Position numbers and translations under genes: made by a program. The notes under the pieces were generated by a model. The model was given only the letters and a program-made list of their open reading frames with translations. It was not told the DNA's origin and did no database searches. A DNA stretch of 64,000 nucleotides, taken from Dictyophora rubrovolvata. Its lineage: Eukaryota; Basidiomycota; Agaricomycetes; Phallales; Phallaceae. The stretch spans positions 1-64,000 of the forward strand of contig CP114119.1 in assembly GCA_029959195.1 (NCBI GenBank). Reading direction: 5' to 3'. This document shows positions 23,285-36,100 of the stretch, one piece after another (the stretch's first letter is position 1; each line of letters begins with the position of its first letter).

Positions 23285-23725
23285 CTGAATACAAGCTTGA
23301 CTCACACTCCAATTGTATAATTGTATCCAAACATCAAGTATACAATTGTGTCCTGGACACAAGTGTGTAATAGGTATTTGGATACAAGTGTGTAGTTTAT
23401 ATCCAGACTTCGAGTATACAATTATGACCTGAATACAAGTATGCAGTTTATATTGACACTCCACTTGTGTCCTGGACACAAGTGTGTGTTTTATACAGAC
23501 TTCAAGTATACAGTTTGTACTCACACTCCAAGTGTGTGTTTTGTATGGACTTCAAGCATACAATTGTGTCCAGGACACAGGTGTATAATGTGTGTTCAAA
23601 CTTCGAGTGTGCAATTGTATTCTGGACATGAGTGCACAGCTTGTATTGACACTCCAAGTGTGTAATTGTGTCCTGGATACAATTATACAGTTTGTACTTA
23701 CACTCCATGTACACATTTTGTGTCT
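23285..23725. repeat. Minisatellite with palindromic TGTGTCC-GGACACA core
   Basis: About 440 bases of degenerate tandem units, roughly 45-55 bases each, built from CAAGTGTGTA, CAGTTTGTA, GACACTCCAAGTGTG and the near-palindrome TGTGTCCTGGACACA. Units vary by substitutions, and the palindrome appears in several copies. Open frames on both strands here are products of the repeat, not genes. Confidence 0.8.
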
Positions 23726-23727
23726 AA

Positions 23728-24335
23728 CTACTATTATTCAGGACATATTGAGAAGCCGAATATGGTACGCGGAGGTCGGGTAAGGGTTAAGCGAGAGTTG
23801 GTTACTTAGCGGACGACAGCGGGTATTTAGGCGGAGTGTAGACTGATGAGGTATTTAAGTGGAGAATAACCTTATATGGTAAGTGAGTGTTGGTTATTTA
23901 AGCAGAGAGGGCTACTTATATTCCATCCCTACCGGCCCCACCGGTAGAGTAAGCGGAGAGTCTCCGCTTAGGATTAGCCGATGTATACTACTATTATTCG
24001 GGACATATTGAGAAGCTGAATATGGTACGTGGAGGTCGGGTAAGGGTTAAGCGAGGTTAAGCGAGAGTCGGTTACTTAGCGGATGACAGCGGGTATTTAG
24101 GCGGAGTGTAGACTGATGAGGTATTTAAGCAGAGAATAACCTTATATGGTAAGTGAGTGTCGGTTATTTAAGCGGAGAGGGCTATTTATGGTAAGGTTAA
24201 TTAAGCGGAGAGTTGTTGATATTAAGTGGAGAGTGTTGAGTGTTAAGCAGAGAGACTCTCTAACTAAGCGGAGAGTGTTAAGCAGAGTGTTAAGCGGAGA
24301 GACTCTCCGCGTACGGTAAGCGGAGAGTTTCCTTA
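23728..24335. repeat. TAAGCGGAGAG repeat region with a 200-bp direct duplication
   Basis: Two copies of a roughly 190-210-base unit (about 23,728-23,920 and 23,990-24,200) share ACATATTGAGAAGC, GGAGGTCGGGTAAGGG, ACAGCGGGTATTTAGGCGG and ACCTTATATGGTAAGTGAG. Both are followed by many short TAAGCGGAGAG motifs up to about 24,335, some meeting their complement (GCGGAGAGTCTCCGC). The same motif appears in opposite orientation at 38.30-38.58 kb. Clustered short motifs like these often lie near transposon ends, which is inference here. Confidence 0.75.
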
Positions 24336-25265
24336 TATGGAAAGGATACTTCAAGTTTAGGAAACTCAGTCTCCGGGTAAATATTGAGAAGCTGAATATT
24401 TCCTGAATAAAGTAGGGTTGGAAATGGTTGGAAATGGTTGGAAATAGTCTTACAATGTGATGGGCGCCAAAATCACCCACCTAGCCATTTAGACGCCCAC
24501 AGTACCATTGCTGTATTATATGAATTCCATAGTCGATCTGCACACTCTGTAAATCACAGATCCATCCTGCTTCTGCTGCAATGGCATAGGCCTATTAACT
24601 TTGTGAAGCAGTTAACATTAAGAAAACCATACTTTTGAATGTTTTACCCAAGTTCCTTATTCCTTGTTCCTCATATTCCCATATTCTCGATCTTGAATGA
24701 TTTCAGATCTTGACATACATAGTGAAACTGCATATTTGAATGATTGAGTGTCATACTCGCTAAGAGAAGGTGCCTATTCTTGAATATATTCTTGAACGGC
24801 TCTGTTCTGCATCTTCAGCTGGCCTGTGTTGACCTTGCACGGCCACAGATTGTATAGCCGTTAGAGAAAATTAAAGAAAAACGGAGCCACCTTCTTGTTG
24901 ATGCCGGGTTTTAGTAATTGAGCTGCATAGCCAAAGCAGTTTAGACCAAGCGGGATCACACATGATCATGCAGGTTCTTCTTGTAAACCGCCCGCATTCT
25001 CAACACCCAGCCAGATGTTACACTCCGAAATAGTATATACTATTTTCTTATTAGACATGATGTAGATACAAGCCCGACTTGGGGGCCTGGGGCAACCCGA
25101 TGGACTTACACACAGGAAAGAGGGTGTTGAGTTTAACTGGTGCAGGGCATATTGCAGTGGCTGAGGTACCACTGATCTTAATAGAAAACTGCAGAAGTCA
25201 AACTCTGTATTAAAGCGGATGCAGACATGCAAAGTGAGTTTACATTGAAATTTTTAGTATTATAC
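24336..25265. other. AT-rich distal DNA, no supported gene
   Basis: Contains a short tandem run (GGAAATGGTT, 24,418-24,446). Small open frames at 24.44-24.64 and 24.97-25.23 kb show no motif. Probably decayed repeat DNA. Confidence 0.35.
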
Positions 25266-26021
25266 CTAAGATAAAGCCGCCATTGCATTATTCATGCATG
25301 CCCTCATGACTTCTTGTTTTTCTTCCAACACTGCCATTTTCCTTTGGAGACCATCAATTGTGACTTGATGTGCTTTTATCTTAGCTCTCTCCATGCAAAG
25401 TTGAAATTCTAAAAAGGCAACCTTCTCCGCCAACGTTTGGGCATCTGACAACTGCACCCCGAGGGGGGTCATCTGAGTTGTCTTTTGGCCCTCGATTCGC
25501 GGTGTACTAGAGTCAGAGCATTCATCTCCATACATATCGCAGCATGATACGTTTGAATACATGGATTTTGAAGTATTGCTGCGATCTTTTTCCTTCAAAC
25601 AGCTGTCTCCAAGTCTGCCCAAATTGATACTGCAACTAAAACAATGAGAAAGGTTTGTCTTTGTGCCTGATATTATGTGTGATGTATTACATATTGCATG
25701 TTTCCAAAGTTGCTCTTGTTTCACTTTTTCCTTCAGAAAGATCTGTAAGTATCTGTTGAATCTTGAAATATAAAAGGCCCATGATGAATGAAATAAAGAC
25801 TGGTACGAAACTATTAATGAACCCACTGTGTTACTGGAAGTCAGATTTGCGACCCTGATAGTGCCCTCGGTGCAGGTTATGTTGGCATTTTCAGTCATAG
25901 ATAAAGGAATTCCAAGGGCCTCCAAATCATGCCTGACCCAACGGGCTAATAGGGTTTGATATGCCAATGCTTCTGGAGCGTATGTTATCTCTAAAGATCT
26001 GAAATCATCCATGTTGGACAT
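25266..26021 (-). CDS. Hypothetical 251-residue protein with C-terminal coiled coil
   Basis: A single open frame from ATG 26021 (MSNMDDFRSLEITYAPEAL...). The last 60 residues have strong coiled-coil character (AEKVAFLEFQLCMERAKIKAHQ, then GLQRKMAVLEEKQEVM). The middle holds a Cys/Ser-rich segment (HCFSCSINLGRLGDSC, VSCCDMYGDECSD). No signal peptide or membrane span is seen. It lies in repeat-rich CpG-poor DNA, so it may belong to an undescribed transposon or be a relic. I do not recognise it. Confidence 0.35.
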   Translation of the reverse strand: MSNMDDFRSLEITYAPEALAYQTLLARWVRHDLEALGIPLSMTENANITCTEGTIRVANLTSSNTVGSLIVSYQSLFHSSWAFYISRFNRYLQIFLKEKVKQEQLWKHAICNTSHIISGTKTNLSHCFSCSINLGRLGDSCLKEKDRSNTSKSMYSNVSCCDMYGDECSDSSTPRIEGQKTTQMTPLGVQLSDAQTLAEKVAFLEFQLCMERAKIKAHQVTIDGLQRKMAVLEEKQEVMRACMNNAMAALS

Positions 26022-26373
26022 TTAAAAAGCTTATGATTGCTATTTTATATTTGGGCGAGTGCGGTGCAGAGCAGACACAATGTGCTCAAAAAGACACGAA
26101 CGCGGGTGTATTAGTTACATAAGCTACTAGTTACCATAAGCGAGGTACTATGACACGAATGCGTGACACATGGCAGTTTGCAGTATTAATACACCTGGGG
26201 GGTCGCAGGAACCCTTGCATGCAGGCCGGCATCACTCTTTTATTTCCTAATTCCAGATGTTTATTTTAGAACGTCTAGGAAAATGAACGAGGGGGATTAA
26301 CAATCCTTCATGGCAGTAAGAGCAGTGAGCTGAACCCTGATCAATGTCTCAGTAAAAACGGAAAGTCATCAAA

Positions 26374-26746
26374 TAGGGGATGTCAGAGTAGGCCGTTTCA
26401 AGGCTGTTTCGCTGTCCGTTTTGATTTCAGTGAAATGGCGAAACAAAAATGAGTGAAATGCCTCGAGACTGAACTGAGTGAAATGGCAGCTATTTTGCTG
26501 TCCGTTTCACCCATCGGTCGTTCTTGGTCAGGGATGAATTTTTAAGGAGAATTTCTAGAAATATTTCTTTAATAAATCATATAATTTTTTTCTGAGTAAC
26601 TGTACAATGCATTGGTGAAAAGGTGCACAAAACAGTCGTGGGGGTGTTCAGAGTTAAAACGGGATAAGTGGTATTCCCGAGGTATTCCCAACATCTCGAA
26701 ACAGGCAGCAAAACGGCCTTGAAATGACCTACTCTGACATCCCCTA
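26374..26746. mobile_element. MITE of about 370 bp with TA target duplication
   Basis: The left end (GGGGATGTCAGAGTAGG, then YCRTTTCAAGGC) is repeated in reverse complement at the right end, giving terminal inverted repeats of roughly 45 bases with a few mismatches. Each outer end meets a TA dinucleotide (26,374-26,375 and 26,745-26,746), as expected for Tc1/mariner-type insertion. The inside has repeats of AGTGAAATGGC and no coding potential. A non-autonomous DNA element; its autonomous partner is not in this window. Confidence 0.75.
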
Positions 26747-28453
26747 ATGTCAGAAAATCGTCCGGCACTTGATCATTCGTCAAAACTCATAAACTAGGTA
26801 GTGATTTCTGAAGGGAATTGATTAAATTTTGTCAATTAATCACCGACAACATATTTCATCCATATATTGATAATTCACTCATATTTGTCATTAAAAATGA
26901 AGTATTGTCAGCCAGTCTTGATTAAAAGTAATATACAGTCAAATCATGATCGGTCTGCAGTCAATCAACTGTATTTCAATATCAAATAATCATCGACAGA
27001 ACATCATTCAAATGTCTATTCAAAGTCATATTATTGTCAATTAATGTTAACTAGTCTTCAAAAATACTACCCCTTCGACATTGCCAGAATTTCACTAAGG
27101 TGCTTATTTATCTCCATAAAGTGCACAGAGGCCTAACCCTATAGTAATTCCCTTGTCAATCAGGTATCTGATTGACAATTTTTAGAGACCTATATTTTTA
27201 TGGTCTGGGAGGGTTTAGAATATAATTCTGAGTATTTTTAATTATTACAACTTTAGGGTATTACATATTAAAATAATGAGTTATGACCCATTCAGTGAAC
27301 AGGGCTTAGGTGGGCTCTATCATAGGGTTTATTATTTACACTTGAAAGTTTTTGAAACTCCGACAATCAATAATAGACTATAGAAATCTAGTTAGATTGG
27401 TTTATTTGGTTATCTTATCTATCATATCTAATCTTTTAATTTAGATAATATATTTAGACTAGTTTACTGATTTTTTAGTCATGTGACCACACATCTATCA
27501 TATGCAGAAGTTGATGGATGCATCGTGTCATGGTTGGATGACGCTCTATCAGGCACTTTTTTTTTCGGGTCCGGAAAATCCCAAAAGAGGCGCCCGTTAC
27601 TGAGACAGAGGAAGCAATTGATCGAACAGCACTCAAGTTATCATACACTAAATTCTCTCACTAGAATAACTATAAAAGCAATTTCATGTGAGTCACACGC
27701 ACCGCTGTTAGACCCGAAAATACTAGTAACTAGAATTACAGCTTTCAGATTATCCTGATTTCTATGTATTAGAGTCTGAGACGTCAATGCTGTTTGTATA
27801 TAACTGCGACAAGGATAAATTGCAAAGTAAAAAACCTATAGTTGTATGTACGCATGACATGCATAGTCGACTTCTCTAAGTGCTGATTGAATAATGAAAA
27901 AGTGGAGAGTGGAGTGTCAGGGCCACTGGTAGATGACGTTCTTTTCCCTGGTTTTTTTAATTACACAGTCAACACTGTGTATGTAACTATTATGGTATTC
28001 TAGTTGAAATTACAAAAAGAGTTTATGAATATAGCTGAGAGGAAGGGAGTCAAGTGAATGAAAGAGAGCTACGAAGAATGGGAGAGGAAGCAGACCAGTG
28101 CTGGTGAGGTACAGTTGGAAAGAGTACTTGAACCTTGGAAAATAAGTAGAAGATGATAGAAAAGGTAAATGAATTACGAAGAAGAGAGATAAAGATGTAA
28201 CAAAGATGAAGGATTAGATAAAAGCAAGTTAGTAGGTGTGAGCAAGCCGGTGAGGTTTGACGGAGTAATGGATCCTAACTCAACAAGAATGGTGAAACAA
28301 GCCAGGTCATCCTCCTAGTTGTTTTCCAGCCTGTTTACAATGATAGTCTTTCAGCGAGCCTGCTTTCTCTTTCGCAGTCCTCTCAATTTTTGTCATCCCC
28401 TAACTGCCCCTCATTGTCATCAGTCCTATTAAGCCTCCAAACTTCCGGATAGC
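26747..28453. other. AT-rich repeat-like DNA with one perfect hairpin
   Basis: No supported gene. At 26.8-27.06 kb, TGTCAATTAAT-like words recur. At 27,153-27,178 there is a perfect 11-bp inverted repeat (TTGTCAATCAG, loop GTAT, CTGATTGACAA). I looked for a Helitron-style CTRR end next to it and did not find one. From 27.8 to 28.4 kb the DNA is purine-rich without motifs. Confidence 0.4.
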
Positions 28454-29584
28454 TCACATATCCTCTGTGCACACTCCAGCTTCATTCGTTGCGCTGGACT
28501 TGTTGTTACTGGTCCTAATGCCACCATCACCGCCATCAGCATAATCAATGATCTCCTCCCCGTCCTCTGTAAATTGAATAGTACTGCGCACAACAACAGC
28601 CCACCCAACACCTCCGCCTTCCCCAGCAACATGCATGATATCGCCCTCCCGTAATCCCATCTCCACCGTTCCCTCCGGTATAAAGTCGTATAGTGCTTTA
28701 TATAAACCTGGTAAGAGCGGTGTCTCAACTCCTTTGATGTCGTCGTCATTGTCATAATGGTCTTCCTTTCCGTAGGAACCGATAGTCTGCGGGGCCACAG
28801 CAGGTGACGCAGGTTGAGATGCATCAGGTGATGAGGATGAAGTATTAAAATTCCTTGTCAAGTCATTTAAAGTGGGTGTAAACACATCTTTGTCCTCTCG
28901 GCCAGCTGCGCCTGTGCCCCCAGCTTTACTGGCTCTGGACCCGCTTCCGCTTCTGTTTCCGCTTCCAAACCCCGACCACATTCCGGGCCACCAGCCTCCT
29001 GCATTTGTACTCCAGCCGAACCCAAACCCCGACCCACGTCTGCTCCCGCTTTCACTGCTCGCGCACGAAGAAGAGGTTGATGCTGAAGTAGAATCGCACC
29101 CCCTTTTGGGTTTGCGTATCCCAGGCGGACCATACTTCTTTTGCATCTTCTTGATGACTTTGGGAGCGTTAGCACCTTCACCCGTATGGCATTTGTCTGA
29201 CATGGGAAAGGCAAAATCGCAGATGAGGATTTGGCCCAATGGGATGGTAGTGTTGGGAAGCATTGATGCTGACGTGGTTGGTGTCATGGCTGAGGGAGCT
29301 ACCTGAGATTGTGGAACGGTTGGAAGAGTAGAGATATTGGACAGGGTCGATAACCGTTTGTTTTGATTTGGGTTTGAACTGATGGAAAGGTTCGATATGG
29401 TAGACAATCTTTTAGAAGGGGTTGTAGTTCCATTTGTCGCAGTAGTATTCATAGGACTATTGCTCGGACTAGCACCAGGACTGGTACCAGAAGCAGAAGA
29501 GAGCCTTGACTGTCTTCGAGATCCACTCCGTGACTGTGAAGGTGTTCGAGACAGGGTGGGAGAAGGCGGTGCAGGACGGGACGA
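28454..29584 (-). pseudogene. SH3-domain protein gene cut at its 5' end by an LTR insertion
   Basis: The open frame reads from the LTR border at 29,584 to 28,454, about 376 residues. It starts in a Ser/Thr/Pro-rich segment (SPSNSPMNT, KRLSTISNLSISS), passes a Gly/Ser-rich middle (GSRRGSGFGFGW, WWPGMWSGFGSGNRSG) and ends in an SH3-like fold (YKALYDFIPEGT, then EMGLREGDIM and GWAVVVR). Family knowledge: similar basidiomycete proteins end with ALVPESYL after the SH3 core; that end is missing here. The N-terminal part of the gene is absent too, because the chromovirus LTR begins exactly at the break; five LTR-derived residues (MKYMT) happen to extend the frame. Probably a dead gene or a chimeric transcript source. 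Confidence 0.6.
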
Positions 29585-30184
29585 TGTCATGTATTTCATG
29601 ATTTCCTCCCTTATCTACCCAAAAACAAGTATTTTCTTTATTCTTTTTTTAGTTCCTGCTTGCTTTAATAATCCTTTATTTGTAATGTATCTTATCTTTC
29701 AGGAACAGTCAGATGACTTAGTTCCAGGAACCCCTTTATTTTTTTATCATCTCTCTCCACTTCCCTGTCTCACTATAATTTTCCCTGATCCACTATTATT
29801 CATTCACTTCCTTTTTAAGTAATTTCTTATCTTTCACATGATGTTTCTCTTACTAATGTTTAGAGCTATTTGTACTTGCTCAAGGTGTATAAATAGGGGC
29901 TCATTTCTCTTGTAATCAATCTATCTTGTAACTACTGTTGTGCACCAAAGTGCTTATCAATCAAATTGGTCTTTCTCCTCTTATCTTTTTCTATTCTCAA
30001 GGACTTAGTAATAAGTCCCTATCTATCTCTACTAATTTGAACTTAATTCTTAAGTTCAAATCTTCCTTCAAGAGTCTCACCTTCAATAACAGGACTTTTT
30101 AGTTGCTGAACAATCCCTAAACAAAACTCCATTATATTTTATTAGGAACTAAGCCCATTCTAAATCTAAAACAAATCCCTCACA
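29585..30184 (+). mobile_element. LTR of Ty3/gypsy chromovirus (5' LTR)
   Basis: A 600-base repeat beginning TGTCATG and ending CTCACA, so it has TG...CA ends. A nearly identical inverted copy lies at 60,356-60,960. A TATA box (TATAAATA, 29,888-29,895) marks the likely promoter. A primer-binding-like segment (TTGGTGGACGTTCTGGG) follows the 3' border. The left border abuts the SH3 gene. Identity to the distant copy is about 99 percent by eye, so it is young. Confidence 0.8.
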
Positions 30185-33100
30185 AATTGGTGGACGTTCT
30201 GGGAAATTCAGAACCTTCTTGGAGAATACTTTCAAGGATTTATTGAAGGGGCTATCTTGCCAGGAGACAGTTACCTTGGAGGAGACCCCCACTTGTCTCA
30301 CATTGCCACTCACCCATTCCACTTACTCCACACCTCTTATCTCACTTGTCTCACATTGCCACCCTCCCCTGTTTCACTTGCTCCACTCCTCTCATACCCC
30401 ACTTAGGCCTGCTGACACATACTTGTCTCACCACAGCTAACCAGCTGATCCACCTTGCCACCCACTGTTCCCTCTTGGTCTACAGCTATGGACCCCCTCC
30501 TTCCATGCCATTGAAGGGAGGACCTTCCAACACACAACCTCCAGGTCCATTTCTACCACCTTCCACTACTCCACAATCACCCTCACTACCTAAAACACCT
30601 CCACCAAAACATAGGATTGACATTACTATACCATTCTCCCCTACTTCTTCTATGGTTTTCAGTGGTCAACCTCTCCTCACTCTCAATCATGAAAACCTCT
30701 TTACTACTTTGGATAAGACTCCTCTTATCCCTGGGACTTCTCATCTTAGAAGAACTTATGGGAGTAATAGGACTCTTCAGACCAGAAGAGAAGCAGTCCT
30801 CAACATTGCCAAAGAAAATATTCAGAATTCTGATAGAATTCCTTCAGCTCCTCTTCCCATAGAAGCTGAAGAGTTAGCAGGAGACCTTCTCTCTCAATTG
30901 GATGGTCTTTTGATCGGAATGCCCTTTGTGGAAGAAGAAATGGACCAGATTGGTTATTATCTTGATCCCATTAAGTTTGACTCCTTCTATCATCTCTTGA
31001 AGAAGTTTACTAAGAGGGCTATGGATAAACTCCAAGGACAATTATCCTTACCTATCTGGGGAATAGATAACTATCCCTTGGATGTATGGACAGCAACTGA
31101 TTTTGAGTTGCTTTGTGTCTTGTACTGGGATGATGTTGAAACCTTCTTGGCCTATCTTTACACCAATAGTGTCCTTTTCCCTTCAAAAGGAAAGACAGTA
31201 ACTTTGGAACCATCTCCAGACTCAAGGACTGAGGGGATTGTTCCCAAACTTACTCAAGTTAAGCAGGAGAACCCTGCGGGAATGTCTGTCTATCAAGAGT
31301 TAACTCATAACTCTCCTCAACCTAAGAGACAGCTTTTTCAACCTGTCACCTTACATGAAGACAGAGGATTTGGAGCAGCAAGGAAAACTCAGGCTCAAAG
31401 ACAATTTGAACCAAGAGCCAGGAGTACCACCTATGGAATCCTTCCCTTTCAAGTTTCCAACTCCAGAAGAATTTCAGAAATTTTTCAAGATCCTAAACCA
31501 ATCTCTCAAAGCTCTCTACCCAGACAAAGAGTTGCTGTAGGAGGAGCATCTGAAGATCCAGACTCAGGAAATTCCTCTGAAGGAGAGAATACTCCAGACA
31601 AACCTCCTTCAATGCCTATTCCCTCAAACCCTCCAACAAACTTCTTAGGAAGTTCTGGCAGAATGGGAAATTCTGGCAGAGGGGATGGAGGAGGAGGAGG
31701 TGATGATGATGATGATGGAGGATCAGACAGTAATTATAGAAGATTTTCTGGAAGACCTCGAAGAGGAATTGGAGCTACTAGAGGAAGAAGATTCCCTTTC
31801 CTTGGACCCTTATCTGGCTTGCACTCTGCACCTGCTAAGGAGAAAGACAAAGAAGTTTATTTTGATAACAAATTAAAACAAGATTCTGTCCCAACTTGGG
31901 ATGGAGATCCAGACATACTAGCCAGATGGATTCTTGAAGTTAATAGCTGGTCAGAAAGAAGTGATACAGCATACAAGCAGCTAGGAACCATCGTTCCTCA
32001 CAGACTTAAAAAGGATGCATCGGATTGGTTTTGGTCTCAACCCCTGGAATATAGAAGAGAAATTACTCAAGACTGGGGAACCCTCAGGAATGCTATTGCT
32101 TCTTATTATATGAACAGATCTTGGCTTGACAAACAAAAGAGTAGAGCTAACAAAGCACACTATAGAGAGCCAGGTCACTCCCAGGAATCTCCTAGCAATT
32201 ACTACATCAGAAAGTCAGAGCTGCTTAATCTGGTTTATAGCTATTCTGACTCGGAAATTATGATGGAAGTTATGGAGGGAGCACCCAGCTTCTGGTCTAC
32301 TATTCTGGACCCTCACAGGTGCAAGAACCTCACTGAGTTCTCTGCAGCTATCAAATATCATGAAGATGCTTTGAAAGGAAGCACCCATCATGATCCTGGA
32401 CTAGAGAGAAGGATTAGAGCCCTAGAACAAAGAAGTTCAAGCTCTCCCAGAAGCAATTTCCTTCCTTCCAACAGATTCAAGGCTAGAACCAATTTAATTG
32501 GGTATACTCCTTCCTTGGGAAAACCTCCTTTCCCAAAGGATGACTCCAATGTTTCAAGAGGAACTCCCCTAGAAAAGAAAGGTGCAAGACCTTGCAGACA
32601 CTGCGGAAGTGGAAAACATTGGGACAATGAATGCAAGCATGCTAGAAAAGGAGCTAGACAGGCTAAAGCCAATCTTGCAGTTCAAGATGAAGATTATTCT
32701 CAGGCCATGGAAGAATATGAAGATGCATATCTTAATGCGACTTCAGCAGAAGAATCCAGCTCATCAAGTTCTGATGAGGGAAAACAGCAACCAGAAGACT
32801 CTCATGAAGATGCCAGTCAGGATTTTCATGAGGCCCTTCAGGTGCAAGATGTTTCTGATTCACACCCCTGCCCAGAGGCTGTGAATATGAAGATACAGTC
32901 TTCTCTGAGGGGATCAGACCAAAAGGGCAGCATATACAGGGAGAAAATTCAAAAACAACAGAAAAGAAAGAAACTACTTAATGGAATATTCAAGGCCTCG
33001 AACTTTGCTGGAACTGTTTATAAAACCATCAGTAATAAAATTATGGCACTCCCTAGACTTATGGCCAGACCTCCTGGATGTTCATTCCTTGGTGCTCAGG

Positions 33101-36100
33101 CTACTGCTACTGAAGCTTGGTTAGGAGAATATGGCTCCAACCCTGCTAAGGTTGTTATTGACTCAGGAGCAGATATCACTCTTATTTCCCAACAATTCCT
33201 CTCCAAAATGACCAATCCTCCAAAACCCAAGATTGGTCAGAAGGTCAATCTTATTCAAGTCACTGGGAACTCTACTATTTCTGGCTATATAACCTTGCCT
33301 ATCTATTTTGACACAGACTCAGGTCCTGTTGAACTAGTGGTTGAAGCTTATGTAGTCAAGGGAATGACTACACCCTTTATTTTTGGAAATGACTTTGCAG
33401 ATCAATATGCCATTTCTATTGTCAGAGATGACAATGGTGCGATTTTGCATTTTGGAAATTCTGGACACTCTATCAAGGTTCAGAACTCCCTGGGATCAGG
33501 AACTACAGAAATGACTGGAAGAGTCTCTGTAGCAGAGGTGACCCCCCCTCCTAATAAAGAAAGAAAGGAAGAACCTCAGATTCATCTCAAGAAAAAGGAC
33601 AATTCAGTTCGAGCTCTAATTCCTCTCACAATTGCTCCTCAGACTAGTCATTCAATTCCTGTCAAGTTGAACTTCCCCAGAGGATGCGATTCTGCATATG
33701 TGGAGAAGATCTTTATTTCAAACAGAGGAGAAGAAGACTTTTATGCAATCCCTGACTCCTTAATTTCCAAGAAAAATCCCACACTCTATATTTCCAACTT
33801 CTCTACTTTTCCAGTTCATATTCATGAAGGACAGATACTTGGATATGCTCATAATCCCAATAATTGGTTGGACAATTTCCAGGATTTATCCAAGGAGAAG
33901 CATGCAGAATTATGTTCTCATGCATTTTTGGTAAAGAGCTTAGTTGACTCTCTGTCAAAGAAAGGAACCCCTTCAAGTGATGCGGGACAAGAAGAAGCAT
34001 CAGGAGGACCAAAAACTGCAGAAGTTCCTGCGGATTACATTCCTTCTTTTAAACTACTTGAAGAAGTAGATATTTCAAAAGACCTAACTCCAGAACAGGC
34101 AGAAAAGTTGAAGAAAATTCTTTTGGGTAATGAAGAAGCTTTCGGATTAGATGGAAGACTTGGCCACCATCCCACAAAGGTGGAAATTCCATTGCGAGAG
34201 GGTACAAAAGAGATTTCAATACCACCATTCTTTGCTTCGCCAAGATCAAAACAAGTTATTGATGAACAAATGGATAAATGGCTCAAGTTAGAAGTCATCG
34301 AACCATCAAGCAGTCCATGGGGAGCACCTGCTTTCATTGTTTATAGGCAGGAAAAACCTCGAATGGTGATTGACTTCAGAAAATTAAATGAGAGTGTAAT
34401 TCCAGACGAATTTCCCTTGCCAAGGCAGGACGACATTTTGAAGTCTTTAACTGGATCTCAATGGTTGTCTACATTGGATGCCCTTTCGGGATTCACTCAA
34501 TTAGAGATTGCGGAAAAAGACCGGGAGAAAACTGCTTTCAGAACACATAGAGGACTCTATCAATTCTTAAGGATGCCTTTTGGGTATAGAAACGGTCCCG
34601 CGGTTTTTCAAAGGGTCATGCAAAACGTATTGGCTCCTTATCTTTGGATTTTTACTCTGGTTTACATAGATGATATAGTCATCTACTCCAAGAACTTCGG
34701 AGATCACCTTATTCACATCGACACGGTTCTTAAGGCAGTCACACAGTCGAAAATCACGCTTTCGCCCACTAAATGTCATTTTGGTTATCAATCTCTCAAA
34801 CTGCTGGGTCAAAAGGTTTCGCGTTTAGGATTATCCACTTATAAAGAAAAAGTCGACGCTATTTTACAACTATCGGAACCTCGAAATGTCCACGATCTTC
34901 AAACGTTCCTCGGAATGATGGTATACTTCGCGGCATATATTCCGTACTACGCATGGATTGTCAACCCGTTGTTTTCCCTTCTCAAAAAGAAGATCGCGTG
35001 GAAATGGGACGAAGCTCAACAAAGAGCGTTCGACTTAGCAAAAATTGCACTTACCAGTGCACCCGTTCGCGCATTCCCTATTCCAGGACTCGGATATCGC
35101 TTGTATTCGGATGCCTGCGACATCGGCGTTGCTGCAATACTTCAACAAGTTCAGCCGATGACCATAAAAGATTTAGCGGGTACGAAGGTTTTCAAAAAGT
35201 TAGAAGTTGCTTACCAAAATGGAGAAACCGTCCCGAACCTTATTATTCAAATATCGAAGGACGAGGACTTGCCCAAAAACAAAGGATGGGCCGAAAAATT
35301 TGAAGAAACGGAAGTCTATGTGGAACGCGTTATCGCGTATTGGTCTAGAACGTTGAAACCCGCGGAACGAAATTACTCACCTACAGAGCGCGAAGCCCTT
35401 GCTCTCAAGGACGGATTAATAAAATTTCAGCCCTACATCGAGGGTGAAAGAATATATGCAATAACTGACCACGCGGCACTCACCTGGTCCAAAACCTATC
35501 AGAACATCAACCGACGGCTCTTGACATGGGGGACGATATTTGCCGCGTATCCCGAATTGAAAATTGTACATCGAGCGGGACGAGTTCATTCCAACGTTGA
35601 CCCAATCTCACGCTTACGCCGAAGGATTCCCGAGGAACAAGGGCCAATTTCCGACAAAATTAATTCATTAGAACTGGGAATAGAAGAAAGAGACCCGCTC
35701 ACCAATCTTTTTGAGGAAATGTCTCCAGAATTTGAATCCAAAGTCCTCAAGGTTTGTTCGGCCACCACTAAGGAGTCTTATGAAGGATCCGTTACGGCTG
35801 TAGTCATGAAGATACAAGTAGAAAACAGCAACTTAGGGGAAATAGAAATGACGTACCACGTCGCGGAAGGATATACGGTTCTAATTGGTATCGACGCCGA
35901 AGAAATCGAGCGTTTTGTTAAAGGATATACAAAGGACAATTACTTCAAAAGAATTAAGCATTCACTAAGCACCGAAGACAATTGGCAGAACCCCGCCTAC
36001 CCACAATATTATCTTGGCAATTCAGGACTAATCTTCTTCGAAGATACGTTGGGGCGGAACAGGCTTTGCGTTCCGAAAAATCTTCAAATCAAAATTGTCA

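Noticed and set aside
23285-23725. Possible CRISPR-like array
   Set aside because: Units grade into each other with no fixed repeat and unique spacers, and the host is a eukaryote. It is a minisatellite.
27153-27178. Helitron 3' hairpin
   Set aside because: The stem is perfect but no CTRR end follows within about 12 bases and no Helitron 5' TC end or Rep/helicase gene is seen.
30219-30440. Short separate frame before gag
   Set aside because: It lies in the untranslated leader, overlaps the long frame, and has no known motif.
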